DNA of 64,000 nucleotides, taken from the NCBI RefSeq assembly GCF_022655055.1, contig NZ_CP093384.1:1488001-1552000 (forward strand), in the 5' to 3' direction. The notes beneath the pieces were generated by a model. It was not told the origin of the DNA. It saw only the letters and a list, made by a program, of their open reading frames with translations, and did no database searches. The translations under genes were made by a program, and so were the position numbers. Every line of letters starts with the position of its first letter. Position 1 is the first letter of the stretch. Origin of the DNA: Vagococcus sp. CY52-2 (GTDB lineage Bacteria; Bacillota; Bacilli; Lactobacillales; Vagococcaceae). This document shows positions 51,738-61,832 of this stretch, one piece after another.

Positions 51738-54434
51738 ATGAAAAATAAAAAAGTGTATATCATATCTCATAGTCATTGGGATAGAGAATGGTACTTACCT
51801 TACGAGCAACATCATATGAGACTGATTCGTTTGATGGATGATTTATTAGAAATTTTTGAAACCAATCCAGATTTCAATAGTTTTCACTTGGATGGCCAAA
51901 CGATTATTTTAGATGACTACCTACAAGTACGTCCTGAAAAAAAAGAAGCGGTAGAACGTGCCATTAAAAACGGAAAATTACGGATTGGTCCATTTTATAT
52001 TTTACAAGACGATTTTCTTATTAGCAGTGAAGCCAATACACGTAATACGCTGATTGGTCTAGAAGAAAGTAAAAAATGGGGAAAGCCTGTCATGTTGGGT
52101 TACTTCCCTGATACCTTTGGAAACATGGGACAAACACCTCAAATGATGAAAGAAGCAGGGATTAAAGCGGCTGCCTTTGGACGTGGTGTCAAGCCAACTG
52201 GATTCAACAACGCTGTGATCAATGACGAAAAATACGCATCTCAATTTTCTGAAATGTGGTGGGAAGGACCTGATAGCACTAAAATATTTGGCTTATTATT
52301 TGCCAACTGGTACAGTAACGGCAATGAAATTCCAACAACGAAAAAAGAAGCAATTGAATTTTGGGAGAAAAAATTGGCAGACGCTAATCAATATGCTTCA
52401 ACGGATCATCTTTTAATGATGAATGGTGTGGATCATCAACCCGTTCAAAAAGATGTGACACAAGCCATCGCTTTAGCTAACGAAATCTATCCAGATATTG
52501 AGTTTATTCATAGTAATTTTGATGATTATTTAACTGCTGTCATGTCTGATTTACCTGACAACTTGAGTACCGTGACTGGGGAATTAACGTCTCAAGAAAC
52601 GGATGGTTGGTACACGTTAGCTAATACAGCTTCTGCTAGAATTTATATCAAACAAAAAAATACTGAAGTCCAACGACAATTAGAAAATATCACAGAACCA
52701 TTGGCAACTATGGCCTATGACATGACAAAATCTTATCCACACGATGAGCTTCGTTATGCTTGGAAAACCTTAATGCAAAATCACCCACACGATAGTATTT
52801 GTGGATGCAGTGTGGATGAGGTTCATCGTGAAATGATGTCACGTTTTGATAAGGCTCTAGAAGTTGGTAAATACTTAGCAGATGAGGCTACTTTGGCTTT
52901 AACAAGCAATATTGACACAAGTAACTTACCAACAAATAGTAAACCGTTTGTTGTTTTTAATACAGCTGGTGTCGAAAAAAATGAAGTTATTGAAACAACG
53001 ATTGAATGGATGCGTCGCCCATTTTCTCAAGGGAAGCCGAATGAGTTATATGATGAATTAAAACAAATCGCCGATACATTAAATGAATTTCATGTAGTAG
53101 ATAGTGATGGAACTATTATTCCAAGTGAATTAGTGACTGTGGATGTCTCTTTTGATTACGATTTACCAACTGATCGTTTTAGAATTCCTTATATGGCAAT
53201 ATTTGTAACAATCAGATTATCTCTTGCGTCATTCAATGAAATGAGTTGGCAGTCATTTGCCTTAGTCGAAGGGGCATCCCAAGCTAAGGATAAGACTTTG
53301 TTTGATAAAAACACTCAAACGATTGAAAATGATTATATTAAAGTGGCTATACAAAATAATGGACTGATTGATATAACCAATAAAGAAACCAACATCACTT
53401 ACCCAAGTGGATTAATATTTGAAAATGTAGGAGATGTTGGAAATGAATATATTTTTAAACAGCCAGAAAATGATACTCCTTTATATGCACATGATTTTCC
53501 TACAACAATTAACGTCGTAACAGATACACCATTAGTATGTGAAGTGTTGATTGAACAGCAAATGATGATTCCACTTTCAGCGGAAGACTTATTACAAGAG
53601 GAAATGAAAGCTGTCATTGAAATGCGGGATAGACAAGCACAACGCAGCAAAGATTTAGGCACACTTACTCTTAAAACAACTTTAAGGGTAGAAAAGAATA
53701 ATCGTCAAATTAAATGTCACACTGAATTTGATAATCAAATGCGAGACCATCGCTTACGCGTTCTTTTCCCGACTGATTTAACCACAGAAACTCATGTTGC
53801 CGAAAGTATTTTTGAAGTAGTTGAAAGACCAAATACTGTACAAAATAAACATTGGGAGAACCCAACAAATCCACAACATCAACACTCGTTTGTAGCGTTA
53901 AGAGATGAAAAAAATGGTATCACCATATCAAATTACGGTTTAAATGAGTATGAAATTCTAACTAACAATACTATTGCTGTGACATTGCTACGTGCTGTTG
54001 GTGAATTAGGGGATTGGGGATATTTCCCAACGCCAGAAGCTCAGTGTCTTGGCAAACAATCGGTTGATTTTGCCATAGAAGTCACAACTGAAAACACATT
54101 ATTTGATTCTTACAAACGTGCTCAAAGTTTGCAAATCCCAACAACAGTCAAACAAACAATACATCACACAGGCGTGTTAGCTCCTAATTATCAATTCTTA
54201 TCCATTGATGGTAAACAGTTTGCATTGACTGCTCTTAAAAGACAAGAGTTTGGAGAAGATATTATTACAAGAGGATTTAACTTATCCAATCAAACCTCTT
54301 CTACTCTTAATCTAGAAATAAATGAGTACACACCATTTGAAGCCAATATGATTGAAGAATTTAAAGAAAATACGTCGGTCTCTACTATTATGGAACCTGC
54401 GAAAATCCAAACATTACGTTGGAAAAAGAAATAA
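51738..54434 (+). CDS. GH38 family alpha-mannosidase
   Basis: An 898-residue retaining alpha-mannosidase. The zinc ligands begin with His13 and Asp15 in SHSHWDREW, the nucleophile Asp is in GYFPDTFGNMGQ (near residue 120) and a later ligand is in QNHPHDSICGCS (about 350). The length and layout match the bacterial MngB/SpGH38 type, active on alpha-1,3- and other mannosides. It is cytoplasmic by absence of a signal. Second gene of the GH125 operon, with AAGGGAG upstream. Confidence 0.94.
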   Translation: MKNKKVYIISHSHWDREWYLPYEQHHMRLIRLMDDLLEIFETNPDFNSFHLDGQTIILDDYLQVRPEKKEAVERAIKNGKLRIGPFYILQDDFLISSEANTRNTLIGLEESKKWGKPVMLGYFPDTFGNMGQTPQMMKEAGIKAAAFGRGVKPTGFNNAVINDEKYASQFSEMWWEGPDSTKIFGLLFANWYSNGNEIPTTKKEAIEFWEKKLADANQYASTDHLLMMNGVDHQPVQKDVTQAIALANEIYPDIEFIHSNFDDYLTAVMSDLPDNLSTVTGELTSQETDGWYTLANTASARIYIKQKNTEVQRQLENITEPLATMAYDMTKSYPHDELRYAWKTLMQNHPHDSICGCSVDEVHREMMSRFDKALEVGKYLADEATLALTSNIDTSNLPTNSKPFVVFNTAGVEKNEVIETTIEWMRRPFSQGKPNELYDELKQIADTLNEFHVVDSDGTIIPSELVTVDVSFDYDLPTDRFRIPYMAIFVTIRLSLASFNEMSWQSFALVEGASQAKDKTLFDKNTQTIENDYIKVAIQNNGLIDITNKETNITYPSGLIFENVGDVGNEYIFKQPENDTPLYAHDFPTTINVVTDTPLVCEVLIEQQMMIPLSAEDLLQEEMKAVIEMRDRQAQRSKDLGTLTLKTTLRVEKNNRQIKCHTEFDNQMRDHRLRVLFPTDLTTETHVAESIFEVVERPNTVQNKHWENPTNPQHQHSFVALRDEKNGITISNYGLNEYEILTNNTIAVTLLRAVGELGDWGYFPTPEAQCLGKQSVDFAIEVTTENTLFDSYKRAQSLQIPTTVKQTIHHTGVLAPNYQFLSIDGKQFALTALKRQEFGEDIITRGFNLSNQTSSTLNLEINEYTPFEANMIEEFKENTSVSTIMEPAKIQTLRWKKK

Positions 54435-54435
54435 A

Positions 54436-54480
54436 AAATAACACTCTATTTAGTCAGATGATTAAATAGAGTGTTATTCG
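54436..54480. terminator. bidirectional terminator between GH38 and the metal transporter
   Basis: AATAACACTCTATTTA and TAAATAGAGTGTTATT make a 16-bp stem with a 9-base loop. The T-run is better on the minus strand (TTTTTTATTT), where it ends the metal ABC operon. Confidence 0.85.
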
Positions 54481-55428
54481 TTATTTCATTAATCCTTCAT
54501 GAATGGTATCTAAATTCCATTTCAACATATCATAATAAGTGTCTCCTGTTTCACCTTTTTTTGCTAGTGAATCAGTAAATATCGTATCATAAATTGGAAT
54601 ACCTGTTTCTCGTGAGACAGTCTCCATACTGCGAGCATCCACACTTTGTTCAACAAATAGATTGGGCACTTTTGTTTGTTTAATCTTATCAATGATTTGA
54701 CTCATCTGATCAGGTGTCCCTTGGTTTTCTGTGTTGATTTCCCAAATATACGCTGCATTCACCCCGTAAGCTTTAGAAAAATATTTAAATGCGCCCTCAC
54801 TGGTTACAAGTAGATTTTTATCTTTTGGAATATCGGCAAATCGACTGGTATTTTCATTATGTAAGGCTTCTAGTTTTTCTGTATAAGCTTTGGCATTTTT
54901 TTCATAATCTTCTTTATGTTTCGCATCTTTCTCAACTAAAACATCCTTGATATTATTCACATAAGTGATACCATTTTTTAATGATAGCCAAGCATGAGGG
55001 TCTTGCTCACTTTCTTGCCCCTCACTCGTTAGATACATTGGCTCAACATTTTTACTGACAACAAAATAATCTTCATTTTCTTTTTTCTTACTTGTTTGCA
55101 TTAATTTTAAGAACCAGCCATTGCCACCTGTTTCAAGATTCAACCCATTATAGAAAATCACATCCGCATCGGTTGATTTTGAGATATCCTCAGGAAGTGG
55201 CTCATATTCATGTGGGTCTGTACCCCTAGAAACAATACTGTGAACATCAACATGTTCCCCACCCACATTTTCAACCATATCTGCAATAATCGAATTCGTT
55301 GCTACTACTTTAAACTTATCATTCGCTGAATTTTTCTCTGTAGATGATTCTCCCGTTGAGCATCCAGCTAAAAAGAATACCATTAACCCTGCTATAAGAC
55401 TTGATAAAATAAGACTAGACTTCTTCAA
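54481..55428 (-). CDS. metal ABC transporter substrate-binding lipoprotein (Mn/Zn type)
   Basis: About 315 residues from a TTG at 55428. A lipobox (FLAGC) ends the signal peptide, and the mature part has cluster A-I features: GTDPHEYEPLPEDI, DPHAWLSLKNGI and an IWEINTE segment, with His/Glu/Asp metal ligands as in PsaA/EfaA/TroA proteins. The frame is open to 55503, but the TTG has GAGG nine bases upstream and yields a normal signal peptide (LKKSSLILSSLIAGL). It overlaps the permease gene by 14 bases. Manganese is most likely by similarity to lactic-acid-bacterial homologues; zinc cannot be excluded. Confidence 0.9.
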   Translation of the reverse strand: MKKSSLILSSLIAGLMVFFLAGCSTGESSTEKNSANDKFKVVATNSIIADMVENVGGEHVDVHSIVSRGTDPHEYEPLPEDISKSTDADVIFYNGLNLETGGNGWFLKLMQTSKKKENEDYFVVSKNVEPMYLTSEGQESEQDPHAWLSLKNGITYVNNIKDVLVEKDAKHKEDYEKNAKAYTEKLEALHNENTSRFADIPKDKNLLVTSEGAFKYFSKAYGVNAAYIWEINTENQGTPDQMSQIIDKIKQTKVPNLFVEQSVDARSMETVSRETGIPIYDTIFTDSLAKKGETGDTYYDMLKWNLDTIHEGLMK

Positions 55429-56272
55429 TGACAACTTCCTCTTTTCTTTTAAAAATAAATCCTTGTTTTGGGGAAAATATAAACGCCATGATAAAAAATA
55501 CAACAGTGGTCAGAACAATAGTGGCTCCTGAAGCTAAGTTATAGGAATAGCTAAAGAATAAGCCAATCACGGCACTAATGGCACCTAAACTACTAGCAAG
55601 CACAATCATCGTTGATAGCTTATCCGTTAACAGATAAGCTGTTGCAGCAGGTGTCACAAGCATAGCAACCACCAAAATAGTTCCTACTGTTTGTAGGGAT
55701 GATACTGCAACAAGCGTTAAGAAAAACATTAACGCATAATGAATGACTTGAACTTTTAATCCATAGGCTTGTGCCATGACAGGATCAAATGAGCTGACTA
55801 ATAATTCTTTATAAAATAAAACCACAAATAAAATGACCGCAACTGCAACAGCTAATGTTGTGTACATATCACTTGGTCTAACTGCTAAAACATTTCCAAA
55901 TAAAATATGATATAAATCGGTCGAGCTTTCGGCAAATGAGATTAAAATAATCCCTAAAGCAAAAAATGAACTAAAGACAATCCCGATAGCTGTATCGTTT
56001 TTTAATTTACTTTTTTGTGTCACAAAACCAATCAATCCTGCTGCCATTATTCCAAAAATTGATGCTCCTATCATGTAGCTACCACCAAGCATATAAGACA
56101 CCGCAACTCCAGGTAATACTGCATGAGAAATCGCATCTCCCATCAGAGACATTCCTCTTAAAATAATAAAGCTCCCAATCACACCTGATACAACACCTAC
56201 GATGACAGACGTGATTAAGGCGTTTTGTAGAAAATCATATTTTACTAAACCTTCAATAAAATGTTGTATCAT
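55415..56272 (-). CDS. metal ABC transporter permease (Mn/Zn type)
   Basis: A 285-residue ABC-3 family permease with eight or nine membrane segments. GMSLMGDAISHAVLPGVA (about residues 40-57) is the conserved family signature, and VGTILVVAMLVTPAATAYLL lies in the coupling half. It imports the metal delivered by the lipoprotein encoded downstream. Its first base overlaps the ATPase stop, so the operon is ATPase-permease-lipoprotein with all junctions coupled. Confidence 0.94.
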   Translation of the reverse strand: MIQHFIEGLVKYDFLQNALITSVIVGVVSGVIGSFIILRGMSLMGDAISHAVLPGVAVSYMLGGSYMIGASIFGIMAAGLIGFVTQKSKLKNDTAIGIVFSSFFALGIILISFAESSTDLYHILFGNVLAVRPSDMYTTLAVAVAVILFVVLFYKELLVSSFDPVMAQAYGLKVQVIHYALMFFLTLVAVSSLQTVGTILVVAMLVTPAATAYLLTDKLSTMIVLASSLGAISAVIGLFFSYSYNLASGATIVLTTVVFFIMAFIFSPKQGFIFKRKEEVVIEEV

Positions 56273-57054
56273 TAGTCATTCACTCCTTTAATTACAATTT
56301 CACCCATTGTTTCCCCGTAAGCTTGTTGGATTGTTGAGGTCGTAAATGTTTTTGATACTGGACCACTGGCGATTAACTTTTTATTTAAAATAATTAAGTT
56401 GTCAAAGTACTCTTTGGTTTTATGTAAATCATGATGAACAATCACAATTGTTTTTCCTTCATCTCTCAACTCTTGTAATAGTTCAACAATTAATTTTTCA
56501 CTCACCATGTCAATCCCTACAAATGGTTCGTCTAAAAAGATAATATCTGCATCTTGTGTTAAAGCTCTTGCAATAAATACGCGTTGTAATTGTCCACCTG
56601 ATAGATTTCCTATTTGTCGTTTAGCAAAGTTATCCATTTTTACTTTTTCAAGCGATTCTTTTACTTTTTGTCGATCCTCTTTTTTAGGTCGACGAAATAA
56701 TCCTAAATTAGGATATGTGCCTAACAGGACCGTTTCATCAACTTTTATTGGAAAAGTTAAATCTATGACACTTCGTTGTTCAACGTAAGCCACTTTCTTT
56801 CTGATTAAATCAATGGACTGACCACCTATCGTGACACGACCACTGTCTGTTTTAATCAGTCCAATAATACTTTTTAAAAAAGTCGACTTACCTGCACCAT
56901 TAGGTCCGATAATCCCTGTGATTTTTCCAGGCTCAATGGATAAACTGATATCTTCTAAAGCTACTTTAGCTTGATATGATACTGATATATGTTGTACATC
57001 TATTGGTTCATGAGTTAAATACTCATAAGACATTGTTAATGCTTCTTCTTGCAT
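56272..57054 (-). CDS. metal ABC transporter ATP-binding protein (Mn/Zn type)
   Basis: About 260 residues. Walker A is GPNGAGKST, the signature is LSGGQLQRV, Walker B is IIFLDEPFVGID and the H-loop is VIVHHDL, as in MntB/PsaB-type ATPases. The frame also allows a GTG at 57063, but AAAGGTG then would overlap it; the ATG at 57054 has that site six bases upstream. First gene of the operon. The promoter just upstream carries two metal-regulator-like boxes. Confidence 0.92.
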   Translation of the reverse strand: MQEEALTMSYEYLTHEPIDVQHISVSYQAKVALEDISLSIEPGKITGIIGPNGAGKSTFLKSIIGLIKTDSGRVTIGGQSIDLIRKKVAYVEQRSVIDLTFPIKVDETVLLGTYPNLGLFRRPKKEDRQKVKESLEKVKMDNFAKRQIGNLSGGQLQRVFIARALTQDADIIFLDEPFVGIDMVSEKLIVELLQELRDEGKTIVIVHHDLHKTKEYFDNLIILNKKLIASGPVSKTFTTSTIQQAYGETMGEIVIKGVND

Positions 57055-57096
57055 TTCTTTCACCTTTTCTGTTTTTTTGGATTAGTTTAAATATTT

Positions 57097-57150
57097 TTTA
57101 GGCTAACCTAAACTAAAAACTATTATAACAAATGAGAATCATTTTCACAA
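57097..57150 (-). promoter_or_regulatory. metal transporter promoter with DtxR/MntR-like and Fur-like boxes
   Basis: On the minus strand TTGTGA (57145-57150), 17 bases, TATAAT (57122-57127). TTTAGGTTAGCCTAAA (57112-57097), similar to DtxR-family operators, begins about ten bases after the -10. TGAAAATGATTCTCA (57147-57133) fits the 7-1-7 Fur pattern with two changes and covers the -35 and spacer. Either would block transcription when occupied. Confidence 0.65.
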
Positions 57151-57172
57151 CTCTATTGTTTATAAAAATACA

Positions 57173-57207
57173 TAAAAAAATAGGCGACTATAACATACAG
57201 TCGCCTC
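57173..57207 (-). terminator. terminator after the small membrane protein gene
   Basis: AGGCGACT-GTATGTTAT-AGTCGCCT on the minus strand followed by seven Ts. Confidence 0.85.
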
Positions 57208-57220
57208 AATAGATGTTTAT

Positions 57221-57415
57221 TTAATTAAAAGAACCGCTTATATAAAAGAAATATATGCCTATCATAATAAAAATAATACTTATTATATATTGTTTAACCA
57301 TGCTTGTATCTCTAAATAATAATAACCTAGTTTTAACCCACGATTGAGCTAATATACCAAAAATAATACCGATTGTAATCGCAATAAAACCTATTAGATG
57401 GTACGTCTCTTCCAT
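57221..57415 (-). CDS. small two-helix membrane protein, unknown function
   Basis: A 64-residue protein with two predicted membrane helices (about residues 6-25 and 42-60) separated by a basic loop (KTRLLLFRD). I do not recognise the family. The ATG has AAAGGTG eight bases upstream and the gene lies 16 bases after the CPBP protease stop on the same strand, then a strong terminator, so it is probably a real second gene of that unit. Confidence 0.6.
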   Translation of the reverse strand: MEETYHLIGFIAITIGIIFGILAQSWVKTRLLLFRDTSMVKQYIISIIFIMIGIYFFYISGSFN

Positions 57416-57431
57416 TATGCTTACACCTTTC

Positions 57432-58121
57432 TTAACTAATTAACTTAACAATCACTAAAAATAAACTAGATAAAATAGCTGTACTATTAAACAATAAATG
57501 GGCAATAACTGGTACCCAAATATTTTTTGATAGCAAATACATTAAACCAAATACCAAACCAGCGAAAGCATACGGCATACTAGCTATAAAACTGCCACCA
57601 AAATTATAGTAATGAGAAAAACCAAATAATATACTAGATAAAATTAACATGATAGATACTAACATCTTATTAGATTTGTATACATACATACCTTCATAGC
57701 GATAAGTTATTTCTTCAACAAAGGCTACAATTAAATCAACTATACCAGCTAATACAGAAAACAAAAGTCCTAATGCTGTATTAATATCATAAGCATAACT
57801 ATACACCGGATTTTTTGGAATAAATTGATTAAAAAACGGTCTAGTGATTTGAATAATAAATGAAACTAAAATTAATGTGATCACAACGTATAATATATGG
57901 CGCCATTTCATCTTTTTAAAGTCTTTCCATTGATGTGATAACATTTCTTTTTTTGTGTTGATATCTCTTAAAAATAAACCAATAAACCAAAATACTGAAA
58001 TAAAAAAATAGATATAACCATTTGTCCCTGCTATCGTTCTTGACAAGGTTAATATTAACAATGTTCCTATAAAAATAATGATGACTGATATAAAAGATTT
58101 TCTCATACTACTGTCTTTCAT
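57432..58121 (-). CDS. CPBP family intramembrane metalloprotease
   Basis: A 229-residue membrane protein with about seven hydrophobic segments. EEITYR (EExxxR) in the middle, FGFSHYYNFG (FxxxH) and the C-terminal HLLFNS are the three CPBP/Abi (Rce1-like) motifs that form the metal-type active site. Members mature peptides or give bacteriocin self-immunity; no bacteriocin gene is seen nearby, so the role is open. The ATG has GGGAG nine bases upstream. Transcribed with the 64-residue membrane protein. Confidence 0.85.
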   Translation of the reverse strand: MKDSSMRKSFISVIIIFIGTLLILTLSRTIAGTNGYIYFFISVFWFIGLFLRDINTKKEMLSHQWKDFKKMKWRHILYVVITLILVSFIIQITRPFFNQFIPKNPVYSYAYDINTALGLLFSVLAGIVDLIVAFVEEITYRYEGMYVYKSNKMLVSIMLILSSILFGFSHYYNFGGSFIASMPYAFAGLVFGLMYLLSKNIWVPVIAHLLFNSTAILSSLFLVIVKLIS

Positions 58122-58134
58122 TGTTCATTTCTCC

Positions 58135-58176
58135 CTTCAAAAAACAACAAGTAAACCTAACTTACATAGTGTATCT
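58135..58176 (-). terminator. possible weak terminator or operator after the DUF1846 gene
   Basis: AAACCTA and TAGGTTT are separated by 16 bases in the gap between DUF1846 and CPBP genes, followed on the minus strand by a T-rich stretch (TTGTTGTTTTTTG). The loop is large, so this may instead be a protein-binding inverted repeat. Confidence 0.35.
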
Positions 58177-58206
58177 AGGTTTGCTTATTATTTCAAGTAT
58201 TTACTT

Positions 58207-59724
58207 TTAGATATAGAAAAGATTTTCTGATGAAAAGACTGGGTCACTGGTCACATTTATGCCCAATTTTTTAAGAACCTGTTCATCATCTTTGTTCAGC
58301 ATAACGGTTGAGTGTGCTTCAACTCCGTCAAGATTAGCCAATTGTTCATAAGCTAGTTGAGCTGTTGGGTTCGTTACAGCGCTTATTGATAACGCAATTA
58401 GGACTTCATTGGCGTTTAAAGCAGTCATTTTATTGCCTAATTCGTCCACTTTCATTTTTTGAATGGTTTCTAAAATAACAGGAGACAATAATAAAATGTC
58501 ATCTGAAATATTAGCTAAACGTTTAATTGAGTTTAAAATAGCAGCAGCTGAGGCATCCATCAAATCTGATGTACGTCCTGTTACAATTTCTCCAGTTGAT
58601 AATTCAAACGCCATAACTGACATTGGGTTAACAGCCTCTTCACCTTCAGTCATTTCTTTCAACTTGTCAGCATACTCTCTTGCAGGAAGTACTGGACGAC
58701 GATCTTCTTTTTTAAGTTCCATCTCTTCCATAATAAGTTGAATACGATTAACCACGTCCTCGTCAACCATTCCACGTTTATAAAAACACTCTGTATCAAA
58801 GCAACGACGAATAATTTCTTCTTTTGAAGCTTCTTTAACCACATCATCATCGATTATACCAAAGCCAACTCGGTTTACACCCATATCTGTCGGCGATTTA
58901 AAGACTGACTCTTGGTTAGTGATTCGTTCAATAATTCGCTTAATAACTGGGAATGTTTCGATATCACGATTATAGTTAACTGCAACCTCACCATAGGCTT
59001 CAAAATGGAATGAATCAATCATGTTCACGTCTTTCAAATCCACAGTTGCCGCTTCATAGGCGATATTTAACGGGTGTTTTAATGGGATATTCCAAACTGG
59101 AAATGTTTCAAATTTTGAGTACCCTGCCACTCGTCCTAAACGATTTTCATGATAAATTTGGCTTAAACTTGTTGCCAATTTTCCACTACCAGCTCCTGGA
59201 GCCGTGATAACGACAATTGGTTTTGTTGTTGGTATATATGGGTTTTTTCCAAAGCCTTCATCACTGACTATTTGGTCAATGTTATATGGGTAACCGTCAA
59301 TTGCTTCATGCGTATAAACTTTAATATTTCGTTTTTCTAATTTGTTAATAAAGATTTTCGTTGAAGGTTGGCCACTGTAACGTGTGATTAACACACTGTT
59401 AACAGATAAGCCATACTCATTAAACTCATCAATTGATTTTAAGATATCCATGTCATACGTGATGTTGTAATCACCGCGAATTTTATTGCGCTCAATATCT
59501 CCAGCATACACACAAATAATGACTTCTGCTTTATCTTTTAATTTTTGTAGTATTTTGATTTTTGAGTCTTCATCAAAACCTGGCAACACACGTTTTGCAT
59601 GTTTATCGCCGATTAATTTACCACCAAACTCTAAATATAATTTATCATAATTATTTACACGTTCTAAAATAAATTTTGATTGCTCTTCAATGTATTTCTG
59701 AGAATCAAATCCTAGCTTTTTCAT
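58207..59724 (-). CDS. DUF1846 domain-containing protein
   Basis: A 505-residue cytoplasmic protein whose whole length matches DUF1846. Typical segments are [12 protein letters not shown] at the start, [18 protein letters not shown] and [20 protein letters not shown] (a P-loop-like glycine-rich segment at about 180). Crystal structures of family members exist but the function is not established. It stands alone; the next upstream gene on the strand, pyrG, is 276 bases away. No metabolic role can be inferred. Confidence 0.88.
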   Translation of the reverse strand: MKKLGFDSQKYIEEQSKFILERVNNYDKLYLEFGGKLIGDKHAKRVLPGFDEDSKIKILQKLKDKAEVIICVYAGDIERNKIRGDYNITYDMDILKSIDEFNEYGLSVNSVLITRYSGQPSTKIFINKLEKRNIKVYTHEAIDGYPYNIDQIVSDEGFGKNPYIPTTKPIVVITAPGAGSGKLATSLSQIYHENRLGRVAGYSKFETFPVWNIPLKHPLNIAYEAATVDLKDVNMIDSFHFEAYGEVAVNYNRDIETFPVIKRIIERITNQESVFKSPTDMGVNRVGFGIIDDDVVKEASKEEIIRRCFDTECFYKRGMVDEDVVNRIQLIMEEMELKKEDRRPVLPAREYADKLKEMTEGEEAVNPMSVMAFELSTGEIVTGRTSDLMDASAAAILNSIKRLANISDDILLLSPVILETIQKMKVDELGNKMTALNANEVLIALSISAVTNPTAQLAYEQLANLDGVEAHSTVMLNKDDEQVLKKLGINVTSDPVFSSENLFYI

Positions 59725-60000
59725 GGTTTTCCTCCTTAAAAGTTAGGATAAGTGGTAACATTACAACCAACAATGATTAACACTTAACTTAACTTTTTCT
59801 CTCATTTTTGTAACATATCTTGTGTCGTTTATCTGGATCATAAAAAATAATAAATTTTTACTCTTCTTTAGTACAATGTTAATCCTACTGCCCATTTAAT
59901 AATTTATCCCTAAACTAATCATTACTATAATACATACATTATCATACTCATTTTTTATAATCTAAATATATCATGATAATATGTATTTTTTATTAACGTT

Positions 60001-61599
60001 CTAGTTATTTAAGCTAGCTCTAATAAATCCATTAAATAACGGATGACTTCTATTTGGACGTGATTTGAATTCGGGATGAAATTGACTTGCAACAAAGAAA
60101 TCATTTGCTGGAATTTCAACTATTTCAACTAAACGATTGTCTGGTGAAACACCTGAAAAGACCATTCCCGCTTGTTCAAATGACTCACGAAATGCGTTAT
60201 TAAATTCATAACGGTGGCGATGACGTTCACTGATTAACTCTTCACCATTATATAAGTTACGTGTTTTAGTGTCTGGTTTCAACTCACATGGATAAGCTCC
60301 TAGACGTAACGTTCCTCCCATATCTTCTACACTTTCTTGATCTAACATTAAATCAATGATGTTATAAGGCGTTTCTGGTGCAGTTTCTTTTGAATCTGCT
60401 CCTTCAAGCATCAAGACGTTTCTTGCAAATTCAACACAGGCCATTTGCATACCCAAACAAATACCTAAGAAGGGAATATTATGTTCTCTGGCGTAGCGGA
60501 TCGCTTCGATTTTCCCTTCAATTCCTCGGTCGCCAAATCCACCTGGCACAAGAACACCGTCTACTGTTGATAAATAATCAGAGACATTTTCTTTTGTGAC
60601 ATTTTCTGATTGAATCCACTCAATTTCGATGTTTGTATCATGTTCATATCCAGCATGTTTTAATGCTTCCACAACTGATAAATAAGCATCAGGTAACTCA
60701 ACATATTTCCCAACTAATGCAATACGTGTTTTGTATTTTAAGTTTAGCACGTGTTTTGCCATTTCTTGCCACTCTGCCATATCTGCTTTAGGCGCTTCAA
60801 TCCCTAAATGATCACACACAATATCATCCAATCCTTGTGCTTCTAAATTTAATGGAATATCGTACAATGTTTTCACATCTCTTGATTCAATAACTGCTTC
60901 TTCAGGCACATCGCAAAATTGTGCTAACTTTTGTTTCATTTCTTGTGGCACTTCTTCTTCTGTTCTAACAACTAAAATATCTGGTTGAATCCCAAGACTA
61001 CGTAATTCTTTCACACTATGTTGTGTCGGTTTGGTTTTCATTTCCCCTGCTGCTCTTAAATAAGGAATCAATGTTGTGTGGATATATAATACATTATCTT
61101 TACCAACATCTGCTTTCATCTGTCTTAGTGCTTCTAAAAATGGTAAAGACTCAATATCGCCAACTGTTCCACCGACTTCAGTGATAATCACATCTGCTTC
61201 ATTTGTATCAGCTGCTGCCATCATTTTTTCTTTGATTTCATTGGTAATATGTGGGATTACTTGGACTGTCGCACCAAGATATTCTCCTTTTCTTTCTTTT
61301 CTGATTACCTCAGAATAAACTTTTCCTGTGGTCACATTTGAGTGTTGATTTAAATTAATATCTATAAATCGCTCATAATGACCTAAATCTAAATCTGTTT
61401 CTGCCCCATCTTCAGTGACGAATACCTCACCATGTTGGTAAGGACTCATTGTTCCAGGATCAATGTTAATATAGGGATCAAATTTTTGAATAGTTACATT
61501 CAATCCACGATTTTTTAATAATCGACCTAACGATGCTGCTACAATCCCTTTTCCAATTGAAGATACCACTCCACCTGTTACAAAAATGTACTTTGTCAT
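60001..61599 (-). CDS. pyrG: CTP synthase
   Basis: At 532 residues it has the full enzyme. The synthetase domain starts [17 protein letters not shown] with its P-loop, and the C-terminal class-I glutamine amidotransferase domain has the catalytic Cys in FLGICLGMQ and the His/Glu in [12 protein letters not shown]. It makes CTP from UTP, ATP and glutamine. The leader carries a CTP-sensing attenuator described separately. ATG at 61599. Confidence 0.97.
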   Translation of the reverse strand: MTKYIFVTGGVVSSIGKGIVAASLGRLLKNRGLNVTIQKFDPYINIDPGTMSPYQHGEVFVTEDGAETDLDLGHYERFIDINLNQHSNVTTGKVYSEVIRKERKGEYLGATVQVIPHITNEIKEKMMAAADTNEADVIITEVGGTVGDIESLPFLEALRQMKADVGKDNVLYIHTTLIPYLRAAGEMKTKPTQHSVKELRSLGIQPDILVVRTEEEVPQEMKQKLAQFCDVPEEAVIESRDVKTLYDIPLNLEAQGLDDIVCDHLGIEAPKADMAEWQEMAKHVLNLKYKTRIALVGKYVELPDAYLSVVEALKHAGYEHDTNIEIEWIQSENVTKENVSDYLSTVDGVLVPGGFGDRGIEGKIEAIRYAREHNIPFLGICLGMQMACVEFARNVLMLEGADSKETAPETPYNIIDLMLDQESVEDMGGTLRLGAYPCELKPDTKTRNLYNGEELISERHRHRYEFNNAFRESFEQAGMVFSGVSPDNRLVEIVEIPANDFFVASQFHPEFKSRPNRSHPLFNGFIRASLNN

Positions 61600-61636
61600 A
61601 ACATTCGCCTCTTTTCATATATTTCTTGGGGAAGAT

Positions 61637-61763
61637 ACTTTTATAAAAAACAAAGAAAAGCCCCCTATTCGTATGAATAAGGGAGCTTTCATTTAAGTCT
61701 ATCTGCCTCTATTTTTCAAGAGTGCCCAAAAAGTATGATACAAGGGTTTTGATGTTTCGTCAA
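61637..61763 (-). promoter_or_regulatory. pyrG promoter and CTP-sensing attenuator leader
   Basis: On the minus strand TTGACG (61758-61763), 17 bases, TATCAT (61735-61740), then after 7 bases the start GGGC (61727-61724). About 35-50 bases on, AAGCTCCCTTATTC and GAATAGGGGGCTT (61688-61658) form a terminator with a T-rich tail. In Bacillus pyrG low CTP makes polymerase add extra Gs at a GGGC start; the poly-G then pairs with the CUCCC of the hairpin and prevents termination. All parts are visible here. Confidence 0.8.
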
Positions 61764-61832
61764 GAATTTAATTATGACATTCATATAATTTTCATATCTT
61801 CCCTAACTTTTTCATAACCATCACTATCTAAA

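Noticed and set aside
58147-58176. AAACCTA/TAGGTTT inverted repeat considered as a second metal-regulator operator
   Set aside because: The arms are 16 bases apart, unlike the compact box at 57097-57112, so it was listed only as a weak terminator or operator.
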